Below are positions 51,920-60,634 of a stretch of DNA of 64,000 nucleotides, one piece after another. Position 1 is the first letter of the stretch; every line of letters begins with the position of its first letter. A model generated the notes under the pieces. That model did not search any database and was not told where the DNA came from. It saw only the letters and a program-made list of their open reading frames with translations. Both the position numbers and the translations under genes were made by a program. This stretch comes from Eutreptiella sp. 'Long Island Sound 2002' (Eukaryota; Euglenozoa; Euglenophyceae; Eutreptiales; Eutreptiaceae): NCBI GenBank assembly GCA_964036045.1, contig OZ038378.1, positions 138,972,765 to 139,036,764 of the forward strand. Reading direction: 5' to 3'.

Positions 51920-52396
51920 ATGGTGCAGGGGCATCACCGTGTGCAAGTTGCAGTGCAAACGAGGAGAGATCCGCACCTGGTCCGGCGCGTGAATGCACAC
52001 ATCCAAAGTGTACTCCCCCAACTAACCTACACTGCGCTCGCAGTGGTCCATGGGGTGGGCGATCATCCCATGCTTGTACATACGCATCCAAAGGATGACA
52101 GTCTCTTTACGGGGGAAATAGCCCTGGGTGATTTTGTAGGGGGGGAAATGTTTACCATTGCCCTACTTTGTGCAAATGGGCCTTCTCGTGCTGCATGGAT
52201 ACGTTGGGGGCGTGTTTTACTATGGGGACACATTGTGGATCCTCGATATGGGGTCATGTTTAACGCTCTTAGGCCCCACATGCCTCTGGCGTGGTCTGGA
52301 CAGCGCATTGTGTTCGTACCGTACACAGGCATTGCCTGGGGACGTCTGCCTGTGGCGATGCAGAATGTACTGGTTACGTTTGGCTTCCCAAGGTGA
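51920..52396 (+). CDS. Element E: putative 2-oxoglutarate/Fe(II) dioxygenase-like protein
   Basis: 158 codons from ATG 51920; a TAG lies four codons upstream. The segment VHTHPKDDSLFTGEIALGDF followed by VGGEMFT resembles the metal-site and GDF-GGE strand of TET/JBP-like dioxygenases. MFNALRPHMPLAWSGQRIVF carries the expected distal His and the Arg that binds 2-oxoglutarate. The first His-x-Asp is imperfect (HPKD), so activity is uncertain. TET/JBP genes inside eukaryotic DNA transposons (KDZ type) are established; membership of this ORF is my inference from motif shape. Confidence 0.45.
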   Translation: MVQGHHRVQVAVQTRRDPHLVRRVNAHIQSVLPQLTYTALAVVHGVGDHPMLVHTHPKDDSLFTGEIALGDFVGGEMFTIALLCANGPSRAAWIRWGRVLLWGHIVDPRYGVMFNALRPHMPLAWSGQRIVFVPYTGIAWGRLPVAMQNVLVTFGFPR

Positions 52397-52952
52397 AGAT
52401 GTGTTTTTTGTGTAGCGCTTCGTGCAACAGCGGTTGAACCGGTGAAGCTGGTGCAACCGCGCGCCTGTCCAGCGGTTGAACCACCTCGAAAGCCGGTTAC
52501 ATTTTAGTGCAATCCATGAAGAAACAAGCTTCTGACAATCAAGTGTAGCCTTGCATGTGATTGTTGTTCACTAAAAAGGGTCCAAAGTCCTAAAAGAAAA
52601 TCCAAACAACGCGCAGGGGTGTATGTCACCACGCCAAACGAAACGTTGATGGTGAAGCCGTGCGGTTTCACCAATACAGCCGCCGCCACTGGCACCTACA
52701 CCACCACCGCCGTGAAATATGATCCAAGAGAAATAGGTCTCCAGTGTTTTGCACCAATGAGGCAAGAAGGCTCTCAAAAACATTCATTTTAGGGGGTGTG
52801 GCATCTCTTGGAGGGCTGAAAAATAGCGGTTTTCAGGTTGCTACTTAACAATTTGTTGCTGTACCACGATAGGGGTTCAACCGTGGGGAAGCCGTAATGA
52901 AAGTGCGCGGTTGAACTCGGTTGAACCACGGTTTCACTTGGGTAATTCAAGG
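52397..52952. other. Element E right subterminal region
   Basis: No gene. GGTTGAACC-type motifs cluster at 52430-52495 and 52875-52940, mirroring the left end. Confidence 0.55.
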
Positions 52953-52979
52953 GTACCTGATCCAAATGAGCACGTAGGG
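52953..52979 (-). repeat. Element E right terminal inverted repeat
   Basis: Reverse complement matches 17994-18020 at 26 of 27 positions. Confidence 0.7.
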
Positions 52980-53268
52980 GTGGAATTCAAGGTACGCGCT
53001 ACGCAACGCTGCTGAAGGACGTGTCAGATGCCTCCACGCCTACGCAGCGAACAGATCATGGCGATGAAGGACGGCGCGCGCAAGCAGCTTGACTGAGCAC
53101 GGCCCCAAATGACACGCGCAACTCACATGCGCTTTTCCAGAACACCCAAGGTCTGACCACAAGCAAGAGATGGGTGTGAGGATACTGCGCATGCACGTTG
53201 TGAGCCCATCTAAGGGTTATATTTTTGCGACGCACGCAAAGGACTGGCAGCGCTGCAGGAGGGGAGTT
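52980..53268. other. Short unassigned stretch between element E and the 425-bp repeat
   Basis: I see no gene or recognisable structure. Confidence 0.5.
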
Positions 53269-53693
53269 AGATGGACCCACTGAGGCTGTTTCGTTTTGCG
53301 AACATGCCAATTTATATGAGCCTTCAGTTATCAAGCTGAACTCTGGTAGTGAATTTCCTACTTTAATGCACACGATGCATCCAGATCCCAGAATGCACAG
53401 CATGATGATACTAATCCAACATTGCCCAGCATGAACAGTGAAGATGATCAGTAAATCAGAAGAATGACTGAAGATGATGGTGACAGGCAGATTCTCAGAG
53501 GTCTAATTGTACATAATCAGATCATGATGCAGAAATGACATGATGGGTCATGATTGGGCACATGAATGGCTCCATGGTGGCCAGTGTTACTGAGTGGGCA
53601 GTTCAAGAGATAAAGGTCAGAACTGAACGTTGGTGATAGTAAAAGGCCCAGAAACCACAAAAACATATCTTTTTCATGTATTTAATACTCAAG
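53269..53693. repeat. 425-bp dispersed repeat, copy 2
   Basis: Same length, orientation and boundaries as 8690-9114, with scattered substitutions. Confidence 0.75.
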
Positions 53694-55601
53694 GTAGGTA
53701 GGTAGGTGCACTCGGTCGTGGAGAGGCGCCCCATGGTTCCCCCTGGCGTCGCCCCTGTGACAAACAGGAAGAGGCTTCGCGCGTGAAGAGGGGAGGCGGC
53801 TTACTTCCCGCTAGACCTGACTGTTGGCCCCCAACAAAGCGGCCCCGGGCTACGCCGGGAGGGCTGATCGCCGCCAGCGTGACATGCTTGTCTCGCCAGG
53901 AGGGTGTGCCCCCGTGCCTGCGCACGTCCCCTCCTTTGGGCGGAACCCTAGGGGTTCACGGGACTTCCTGGCGTATCCCGTTCCCAAGGCGTGCATGCAG
54001 GTTCCTGGTACTAGGGTTCCGAGGCGCTTGGGTGTCGCACGCTCCGCCTCCAGTCCCAAAGCAGCGCAGGCCTTAGGATGCAGCCTTACCCCCGGGCTCC
54101 GGATCTCGTTTGGCCGGGTCACCTGCATGGCACGGGCTGCCTCAGTGCCCGGGCTGTGGGCACTGGGTTTCCTACTGTTGTGTGGTGTTTGTGTTTGGGT
54201 CCGGTTGGCGGTTGGGTGCGGGTTTTGTTAACCCCGTCAGTCCTGGCTGGGGTTTAGGCTGGGTGTTTTTCGGCTCGATTTGTGGTGTTGTCCCTCTAGT
54301 GTCGGCTATTTGTGGTGTTCGTGGTTGGGCTTCGGTTTTGGCCTGCTTTTGGGACGTGTGTGGTTTCGTGGGCGCCCCGCTTGCCCCACGCCGTTTCCGG
54401 TTCCGGCGCGCGGTGTGGGCGTGTGTGCTGGGCCCGGGACTCGCCTGTGCCCAGTCTGTCTTGGCTGGGTTGTCGGGGTGTGTTTTTTTTTTTTTTTTTG
54501 CGCTTTGGTTTTTTCTTTTCTTTCTTTTTTTTTTTCTGGGCTTTGTGGTCCCTGTCCCTCCATCCCCTTTCTTTCGGGCTGGGCTGGTGGCTCTCCTTTT
54601 TTTTTTTTTTTTTTTTTTCCGTGTCCCTTTTCCCCGTGGTCCGCTGTTACTGGCTTGGTGTTGCCGGTTTTGGGTGGGTGGTTCCCCTGTGCCTCTGCGG
54701 GGTCCCCCCCCCCCTTTTTTTTTTTTTTTTTTCCTGGGGGGGGGGGCTTGGCCGCCTGTGGTGGTGTTGGCGGGTGGTTGGGCGGCTGTGGGCTGTTTTC
54801 GTGCCTTTTCCCCTTCCCCCCTCCTTTTTTTTTTTGGGGGGGGGGGGGCTTGCCTGTTCCTCCCTCTGCCTTCCCTCGGCTGGCGCACGCACTGGCCTGT
54901 ATTCAGTGTTGTCTTCGGGGCTGCTGTCTTCAGTTGCGTTCTGTGTGGCCATGTTCCGGCCCCATGGGTCGGGTGGGCTCTGTACACGGTGGGCTCGGCG
55001 CCCCTTCTTGCTGGGTTAGGTCCTGGCTCTGCCGGCTGGGCGGCTGCGCCAGGCGGCTGCTTGTGGTTTTGGGTTAGGGGGCTGGGGTTGCTCGTGTCCT
55101 TACCCCTCTGCGGTGCCGGCTGTAATCTTCTGGGTGGTCCGTCACCGTGTGTGGCCTGTGGTGCTGGTGTGTGGCGTGGTGGCGCGGCGCCTTCCCGGGT
55201 GTGCGGTGGCTGGCTTCGGTTAGTCCCTCAGGTTAGGGTCAGTTGTGTCGTGTTGTGCCGCTCTGTGCCGCGTCGCGTTTCGTCGTGCTGTGGTGCGTTG
55301 CTCTGTGGCGCGCTGTGGTGCGGTGTGCCGTGGTCTCGCGTGGTGCCGCGGTGGGTCAGTGGAGGTCAGCGTGGCCTGTGTGGGTCGGTTAGGTCTTCGG
55401 GAAATTCTGCTGAATGATCACGGTGTCCTTGGGGCGTGCACACTGACTCTCACCCATGGACTCAATCTTCACCGGGCCTCGCAGACAGGCAGGTGTACTC
55501 GGGGTGTAGGAAAGACGTTCCTTCTCCAAGGCAGACAAACAGACATCAGGAGTCGGACGGTGGAGGTGGCTTCCGAACGCTGTTTGAGTGGGGAATGGCT
55601 T
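53694..55601 (-). other. Element F 3' region, GT-rich with homopolymer runs
   Basis: No gene supported. From about 54170 to 55430 the plus strand is almost free of A and carries runs of T (for example 54485-54500 and 54597-54618) and G (54738-54746 and 54835-54848). Long frames on both strands here are compositional artefacts. Confidence 0.5.
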
Positions 55602-56100
55602 TCACTGCAGCTCGGCCGCGCTGGCAGGGTCCGGGTTGGTGCCGCCGGCAGGGATGAGCTCACACTGTAGGGTCAGGGGGATGTCCATATCTCCGGTGCT
55701 GGACTGCTGGGGTCCGGGGCATCGGTAGTATTCTTGGCACTTCCAGTCTTCACGGCGCTCGGAGATGGCCTTGAAGGGGGCACCGTCCAGCAGCACCAAA
55801 GCCTTCGCGATCGATCACAGCGTTTCGCTTCCCCTTGCAGTGCTTGATATTCATCATGGACGGGATCGGTGTGCCGCCGCAGTGCCATTCCTCCACTGGA
55901 CGCAACAGGTTGGTGACGGACGCCCTCACGGACGTGAGACCAGCCGAGATCAAGCCCCCGTAGCAATACTCTGCGTCAAACCGCGACGGTAGCGCAGCCC
56001 GGCCCTTATAGCCCATGGTGTGGTCGCGTGACGGTCCGTGGGGTTGCCCTCCCTGGGGGCCTGTGCCTTGGTCCCGTGTCCTCTGGGGGTGTCGGTCCGT
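55602..56100 (-). pseudogene. Unidentified coding remnant downstream of LINE ORFs
   Basis: Two frames joined by a shift near 55805: MGYKGRAALPSRFDAEYCYG, VTNLLRPVEEWHCGGTPIPS, MNIKHCKGKRNAVIDREG, then LVLLDGAPFKAISERREDW and CQEYYRCPGPQQ, ending at 55602. Codon-like composition differs from the repetitive frames around it. I recognise no family. Confidence 0.35.
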
Positions 56101-56927
56101 AGTCGTGGGCGCCGCGGCCGTGCTTTCGTCCTCTTCCGGTGCCTGTGAGTTGGCCTTCGTGGTGGTCGGGGTCGTCGGCTGGCGGTGAGGGCATGGTGGT
56201 GTGCCGTGCGGCGGTGTTCCCTGCGGCCTCTCCTGTGGGTGTGGCCCGTTCTCCCCGTGTAGGTGTGCCCTCCGTTCTCCGTGTGGTTTCCGGTGGCCGG
56301 TGGGCGTGCGCTGGTGTGATCCGCATGGCGTCCGATGTTTGCTTCGGTGGTGTGTGTTGGGGTGTTTGGTGGGGGTGGGGCGGCGCTGGTCTCCCCGTCG
56401 GTGTGGGTCGTGGTACCTGTCGTGGTGCCCTTTTCCTCCGTGTCTTGGTCCCCGTTCCTGCTCCTTCCTGGTTCTTGGGTGGTGTCCTGCCCCCATGTGG
56501 TGTCGCCTCCGGCGCCCTGTCCCTGCGTGTGCCTGCCCTCACTTGGGGCCCTTCCGTGCCCTCTTGCCTGTGTGGTCCTTGGTGCCCCTTGCCCTTCCCT
56601 TGCCCTTGTCCTGCCCCTTCCTGGTGTGGTGGTGGTGGGAGGGGCGGGGTGGGGAGGGGGCGCCGGTGGCCCAGGCTGGGTGGCCTGGAGCCACTGGCGG
56701 AGGGCTTGGGGGGTGTAGGGGGGGCGGAGGCCCTGGACCGCATCGCGGAGGAGGGCCTCTCATGCCGCTTGCGGCATGATGGCCTCCGGGGCGGCCTCGT
56801 TGGGGTTTGCGGGGGTGCGGGTGCGCACCTCCTCGAAGGTATGCACCATGTGCATCCCTTCGTGCCTTCCCGCTCCTCCGGCCCATTTCACCCAGCGGCG
56901 GAGCTCCTGCAGAGCGGAGGGAGACCA
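56101..56927 (-). pseudogene. Gag-like or spacer coding remnant
   Basis: After the TAG ending the SR-rich frame, the same frame reads on: WSPSALQELRRWVKWAGG, MHMVHTFEEVRTRTPANPNE, stop (TGA), EALLRDAVQGLRPPYTPQAL and RQWLQATQPG, then Pro/His and Gly/Lys-rich stretches in shifting frames (GKGQDKGKGRARG). It may be part of a LINE ORF1-type nucleic-acid-binding protein. No CCHC knuckle seen. Confidence 0.3.
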
Positions 56928-59855
56928 CTAGGCGAGGTAGGCGGGGGCCCGGGGGGGGGAGGGGTCCGTGCCTGGGGTCCTGGAGCGGCGGGGGGAAGAC
57001 GTGGACCTGCGGTGGTGGCGGGGGTGGCGGTGCCTGGGGGAGCGGGAGCGGCGGCGGCGGGGGCTGGGGGTGGAGGACGGGTACGGGCGGAGGGGGGAGC
57101 GGGAGGGGGAGGTGGACATGGGGCGGCGGTGGTGCGCTCGGTGGCGTCCGGGGGAGCGGGAGTGGTGGTGGCGGGGGCTGGGGGTGGTGGATCGGTACGG
57201 GTGGCGGGGGGAACGGGGAGCCCGGCGGGGCGTGTGGGGGGAGGGGGAGGTGGACGTGGGGCGGCAGCGGCGTGCCTGGCTGCGTCGGGGGGAGCGGGAG
57301 TGGTGGTGGCGGGGGCTGGGTGGCCGGTGGGGGGAGGGGGAGGGGGACATGGGGCGGCGGTGGCGCTCGTGGTGGTGCCCGGGGGAGCGGGAGCGACGGG
57401 AGCGGGGTCCCTGGGGGTCGTGGTGGTACCTGGGGGAGCGGGAGCGGCGCGAGTGGGTGGTTGAGGCGCGTTCGGAGTGTGGGCGCCGTGGGCGAGTGTG
57501 CCGTGCGGGGGGGGAGCGGGAGCGCCGCCGCTTGCGGGACCGGCCCTCGTCGCTCGAGTCGGGCCAGTCCGGAAGCGTCGGCGGCCTCTGAGGGGCCTCG
57601 CGCGGCGCCGCCTGGGGGGGGAGGTCCCCCGTCGTCCTTGGGGCCCCTTCGGCCATCGGATGGTGGCCGGGGGGGTACGGGGCGTCACGCGGTGCTGGTT
57701 GGGGGGGGAGGTCCCCTGTTGTCCATGGGGCCCCATCGGCCATCGGATGGTGGCCGCGGGGGTACGGCTGGTACGGGGGTGGTGGCTGGTACGGGGGGGG
57801 TGGGTATGCGGGCGGGGCGTTCGGCGGCTGCCATCCCGTCTGCTGGTGCTGTTGGTGTACGGGGGGTTGTGGCCCGGTGGGGTAGGGCGGTGGGCAGTGG
57901 TAGTGGTGGGGGTGGTGTTGGTAGTGGTGGTGGTGGGGCCGCTGGTGGTGGTGGTGTGTGTAGTGGTGGGGTTGGTGTTGCGGGTATGGCCCATGGAGTC
58001 CTTGTGGGTTTTCCGGTCCCCCTTGTGGGGGTGGGGGGTTGGGCATCCTGGGCAGTCCCCGGGGCTGCACTATGTGGTGGGCATGGGGGAAGGGTTGGGG
58101 GCCGGGCTTGACGGTGACGATGGTTGAGGGGTCCCACGTCCCTGGGTCGGTTTGGCCGGCGGTGGTGGTGGTTTGTGGGGGATGGATGACGGGGCGCTTG
58201 GTGACGGGGATTTTGACGAGGGTTTGGACGGGGTCGTGCTGGGTGGCAGTCTCCGCGCTGGTGGTGGGTGCCGGCGGGAGGGGGGCGCGGGTCGTGGTGG
58301 GTGGGGGGTCCTGGCTTGGGCGAGGGCCCGGGCGGGGGTGGTATCGGGTGGTTTTGTGTCGCTGTGTATGCGGTGTTGTGTGTGGTCGCGTGGGCGCCGG
58401 CTTGGGTTCTGGGTTGGGTTTGGGGTTGGGGTCCGGTTTGGGTTTGGGGTCGGGTTTGGGGTTGGTGTCCGGTTCCAGGTTGAGGAGTACCTCTGTCCGG
58501 AGGTGTGAGGGCGTCGATGCTGGGTCGGGGGTCGTCCCGGTGGGTTGCCGGGGTGCCTGAGTCGCCTGTGTGGGGGTCGGGGGGTTGGTGCGTGCGGCCC
58601 CGGCTTTGGCTTTCGCCGTGGCCTTGAGGATGAGTTTGGCGGGGAGGGGGGGGTCGGAGGATGAGGTGGAGGAGGTGGACGAGGCTGAGGACGAGGAGGA
58701 GGTGGTGGACGCGGGTTGGGCTGTGATGCGGGCGGGCTTGCGGGCGGTGGCTTCTGCTGCGGCCACGGCGGGGAGGATGGAGGGCATGTCCCCGGGTTGT
58801 AGGTTGGGGGCGGGCGGCTGGGGGGGGCCGGTCGTGACCTGGCGGCCCGGCGGGCCGATCTGGTCGGCTGCGGCGGGGGAGGGAGGCGCGGGGCTGCGGC
58901 CTTCTCTTTCTGGGCTCGGCTGGGCCCGGGTCCTGCAATGTGCGAGGTCGTGTGGGTTGGTGTCAGCGGGGGGGAACAGTTCGCGTGGGCTGCATTCAGG
59001 GGACGGGGGGGGTGGGCCTGGGACCTCTGGGGTGTGTGTGGGGGGCGTGGGCGGGCCACTGGGTGGGGTGGGCGTGCCGCGGGGCGTGGGGCTCCCCTTG
59101 GCGGGTGTGTGTGGGTTGTCGAGTGTGGGGGGCGGTGAAGGGTGGCCGGTGGGTGGGTGTGTGGCGGGCGTGTGCTGGTGTTCGGGCGGGTGGGGGAGGC
59201 CCGTGTCGCGGGGCCCGGGGGTGCGCGCGATAGTGGGCGTGTGTGGGTCTCCGGTTGAGCAGCGAGAGGGGGGGGGCATGGGCGGGGATTGTGCGGGGGG
59301 TTGTGCTGTGCCGGTGTATGTGTCCGCTTGCTGCGCGCTTGCGTGGGCAGTTGTAGGCCGGGCGGTTTGGAGGAGAAGCTTGCCGTCTTCTGCTGCCGCG
59401 GCAAGGATTTCGCAGACGAGCGTTCGTATCTGGTGGATCTCTTGGTCAGTGGTGGGAAGGGGGCATGCTAGCTTTGGGCTAAGACCCGCGCGGTTGAGGA
59501 CCCTGTGGATGGCGTGGTACCCCCAGGTGAGGGACTGCTGCGGCCTGGGGGGGGGTTTTGGTCGTGTGTCCGGGCCTGCTTCGACTTGTGTGTGGGCGGT
59601 GGGGATGGCCCAAACCCAGGGCACGGTCCCCGTGGGTGGCCAGTGGCGCTGGATCCAGTGGGTTAGGCAGAGCATGGACAATCGAGGTGGTAGCCCGCCT
59701 TCCCTGAGGTGATTTGGGCCAGGGCGCGGGCTGGGGGCGTGTCCCCTGGCTGGAGGAGACCCCTGAGGATCCTGTGCTGGGTGGTGGGGTCCCCCACTGC
59801 CCCTGGTGGGGCGGTCTCCGGGGCGAACATGGTGTCTGTCCCCTGGATGATCCAT
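56928..59855 (-). CDS. Proline-rich ORF with Arg-Ser (SR-like) tail
   Basis: 975 codons. Near the N-terminus is a plausible folded part (TWGYHAIHRVLNRAGLSPKL, TDQEIHQIRTLVCEILAAAA). Then come long Pro/Thr-rich and Lys-Pro repeats, a His/Tyr/Pro-rich stretch, a duplicated 27-residue-type repeat (HHPMADGAPWTTGDLPPQ and HHPMAEGAPRTTGDLPPQ) and a C-terminal third dominated by Arg-Ser-Arg-Ser-Pro motifs like SR splicing proteins. Overlaps the previous ORF at its 5' end. GC-rich low complexity makes the long frame partly suspect. Confidence 0.4.
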   Translation of the reverse strand: MDHPGDRHHVRPGDRPTRGSGGPHHPAQDPQGSPPARGHAPSPRPGPNHLREGGLPPRLSMLCLTHWIQRHWPPTGTVPWVWAIPTAHTQVEAGPDTRPKPPPRPQQSLTWGYHAIHRVLNRAGLSPKLACPLPTTDQEIHQIRTLVCEILAAAAEDGKLLLQTARPTTAHASAQQADTYTGTAQPPAQSPPMPPPSRCSTGDPHTPTIARTPGPRDTGLPHPPEHQHTPATHPPTGHPSPPPTLDNPHTPAKGSPTPRGTPTPPSGPPTPPTHTPEVPGPPPPSPECSPRELFPPADTNPHDLAHCRTRAQPSPEREGRSPAPPSPAAADQIGPPGRQVTTGPPQPPAPNLQPGDMPSILPAVAAAEATARKPARITAQPASTTSSSSSASSTSSTSSSDPPLPAKLILKATAKAKAGAARTNPPTPTQATQAPRQPTGTTPDPASTPSHLRTEVLLNLEPDTNPKPDPKPKPDPNPKPNPEPKPAPTRPHTTPHTQRHKTTRYHPRPGPRPSQDPPPTTTRAPLPPAPTTSAETATQHDPVQTLVKIPVTKRPVIHPPQTTTTAGQTDPGTWDPSTIVTVKPGPQPFPHAHHIVQPRGLPRMPNPPPPQGGPENPQGLHGPYPQHQPHHYTHHHHQRPHHHHYQHHPHHYHCPPPYPTGPQPPVHQQHQQTGWQPPNAPPAYPPPPYQPPPPYQPYPRGHHPMADGAPWTTGDLPPQPAPRDAPYPPGHHPMAEGAPRTTGDLPPQAAPREAPQRPPTLPDWPDSSDEGRSRKRRRSRSPPARHTRPRRPHSERASTTHSRRSRSPRYHHDPQGPRSRRSRSPGHHHERHRRPMSPSPSPHRPPSPRHHHSRSPRRSQARRCRPTSTSPSPHTPRRAPRSPRHPYRSTTPSPRHHHSRSPGRHRAHHRRPMSTSPSRSPLRPYPSSTPSPRRRRSRSPRHRHPRHHRRSTSSPRRSRTPGTDPSPPRAPAYLA
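56940..57480. repeat. G-rich imperfect repeats encoding the Arg-Ser region
   Basis: Imperfect units of roughly 100-120 bp with GGGGAGCGGGAG cores on the plus strand. Confidence 0.5.
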
Positions 59856-60634
59856 TGCGGGCCGTGGGACGTAGCCATAGCGGCTATCACGTAGTAGTGG
59901 CCGCGCTCGAGGACTGTAACCCAGACCTCCGGCGGGGGTTGGTCACTGTCTGTAGGTGGGGGGGGGAGGTCGTCGTCCGGGGTGCGGAGGCCGGCGGCGC
60001 GGAGGGCGGTGTCGCGGTTGGGCGCGGTGGCCTGTTCCCACTGCTCCGGGTGGTTCGGGTCCGCTGGGTGGTCCGTCTCCGCTTGGGCCCGCCGTAGGCG
60101 TACGGTCCCTCGACGCGTGACGTTGCTGCCGGTGTCGTGCGTCAGGGCCTGGCCCCACTCGAGGGGGGGGATCCAGATGGGCTGGCCCCGGGTGTGTTTG
60201 CGGGCTCGCCAGAGCACGAGGTCTACTATGGTCTCGTGGAGGCCGCTGCCTGGGGTGGTCAGGTCCCGGAGGGCTTTGACGGTGAGCTTGGTCCAGTCCT
60301 CTTGTAGGCGGTACCAGCCCAGGGGGGTGGTCGGGGCCCTGTCTTGGAGGGTCGCTCGGAGGAGGTCGGGGTCGCGGATGGTGGCCGGTGTGAGGGGGGG
60401 GTGCCCCGGGTCCGGGGGGGGTGGGCTGGATGGGCTGCCGGGGTCTTGCGCGTCTACGTCGATGGATGGTTGGCCCTGGCTGGGTTCGGCCGGACTGGGC
60501 GGTGCCGGGTGGCTTCTTGGGTGCGAGAGGGGTCTCGGGGCGCTGTGGTGGTGCCTTGGAGACCTGTGGATGGAGACGGGGGGCGCGAGCGGGGCGCAGA
60601 GCGGGTTAGTGGACGTCTGGGTCATGCACGGCAT
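59663..60634 (-). CDS. ORF downstream of LINE RNase H, function unknown
   Basis: 323 codons; its ATG (60634) overlaps the last codons of the RT-RNase H ORF by 29 bases in another frame. Pro-rich start, then folded-looking parts: GWYRLQEDWTKLTVKALRDL, DLVLWRARKHTRGQPIWIPP, EVWVTVLERGHYYVIAAMAT and SHGPQWIIQGTDTMFAPE. The last two have a His ... Asp spacing that could fit a Ulp1/C48-type peptidase, but no convincing catalytic Cys is seen. The ATG-overlap suggests coupled translation. Confidence 0.4.
   Translation of the reverse strand: MPCMTQTSTNPLCAPLAPPVSIHRSPRHHHSAPRPLSHPRSHPAPPSPAEPSQGQPSIDVDAQDPGSPSSPPPPDPGHPPLTPATIRDPDLLRATLQDRAPTTPLGWYRLQEDWTKLTVKALRDLTTPGSGLHETIVDLVLWRARKHTRGQPIWIPPLEWGQALTHDTGSNVTRRGTVRLRRAQAETDHPADPNHPEQWEQATAPNRDTALRAAGLRTPDDDLPPPPTDSDQPPPEVWVTVLERGHYYVIAAMATSHGPQWIIQGTDTMFAPETAPPGAVGDPTTQHRILRGLLQPGDTPPARALAQITSGKAGYHLDCPCSA

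Larger units (their letters stand above)
17994..52979 (+). mobile_element. Element E: DNA transposon with 27-bp terminal inverted repeats, carrying nested elements C and D
   Basis: Left end CCCTACGTGCTCATTTGGAT... (17994-18020) and right end (52953-52979) are inverted repeats matching at 26 of 27 positions by eye. Between them, outside the nested retroelements, lie a DDE-type transposase, an acidic ORF and a dioxygenase-like ORF, all on the plus strand. Clusters of GGTTGAACC/GGTTCAACC occur near both ends. Without C and D the element would be about 4.4 kb. No clear target duplication is visible. Flanks are GCGT on the left and GTGG on the right, so boundaries could be off by a few bases. Confidence 0.65.
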
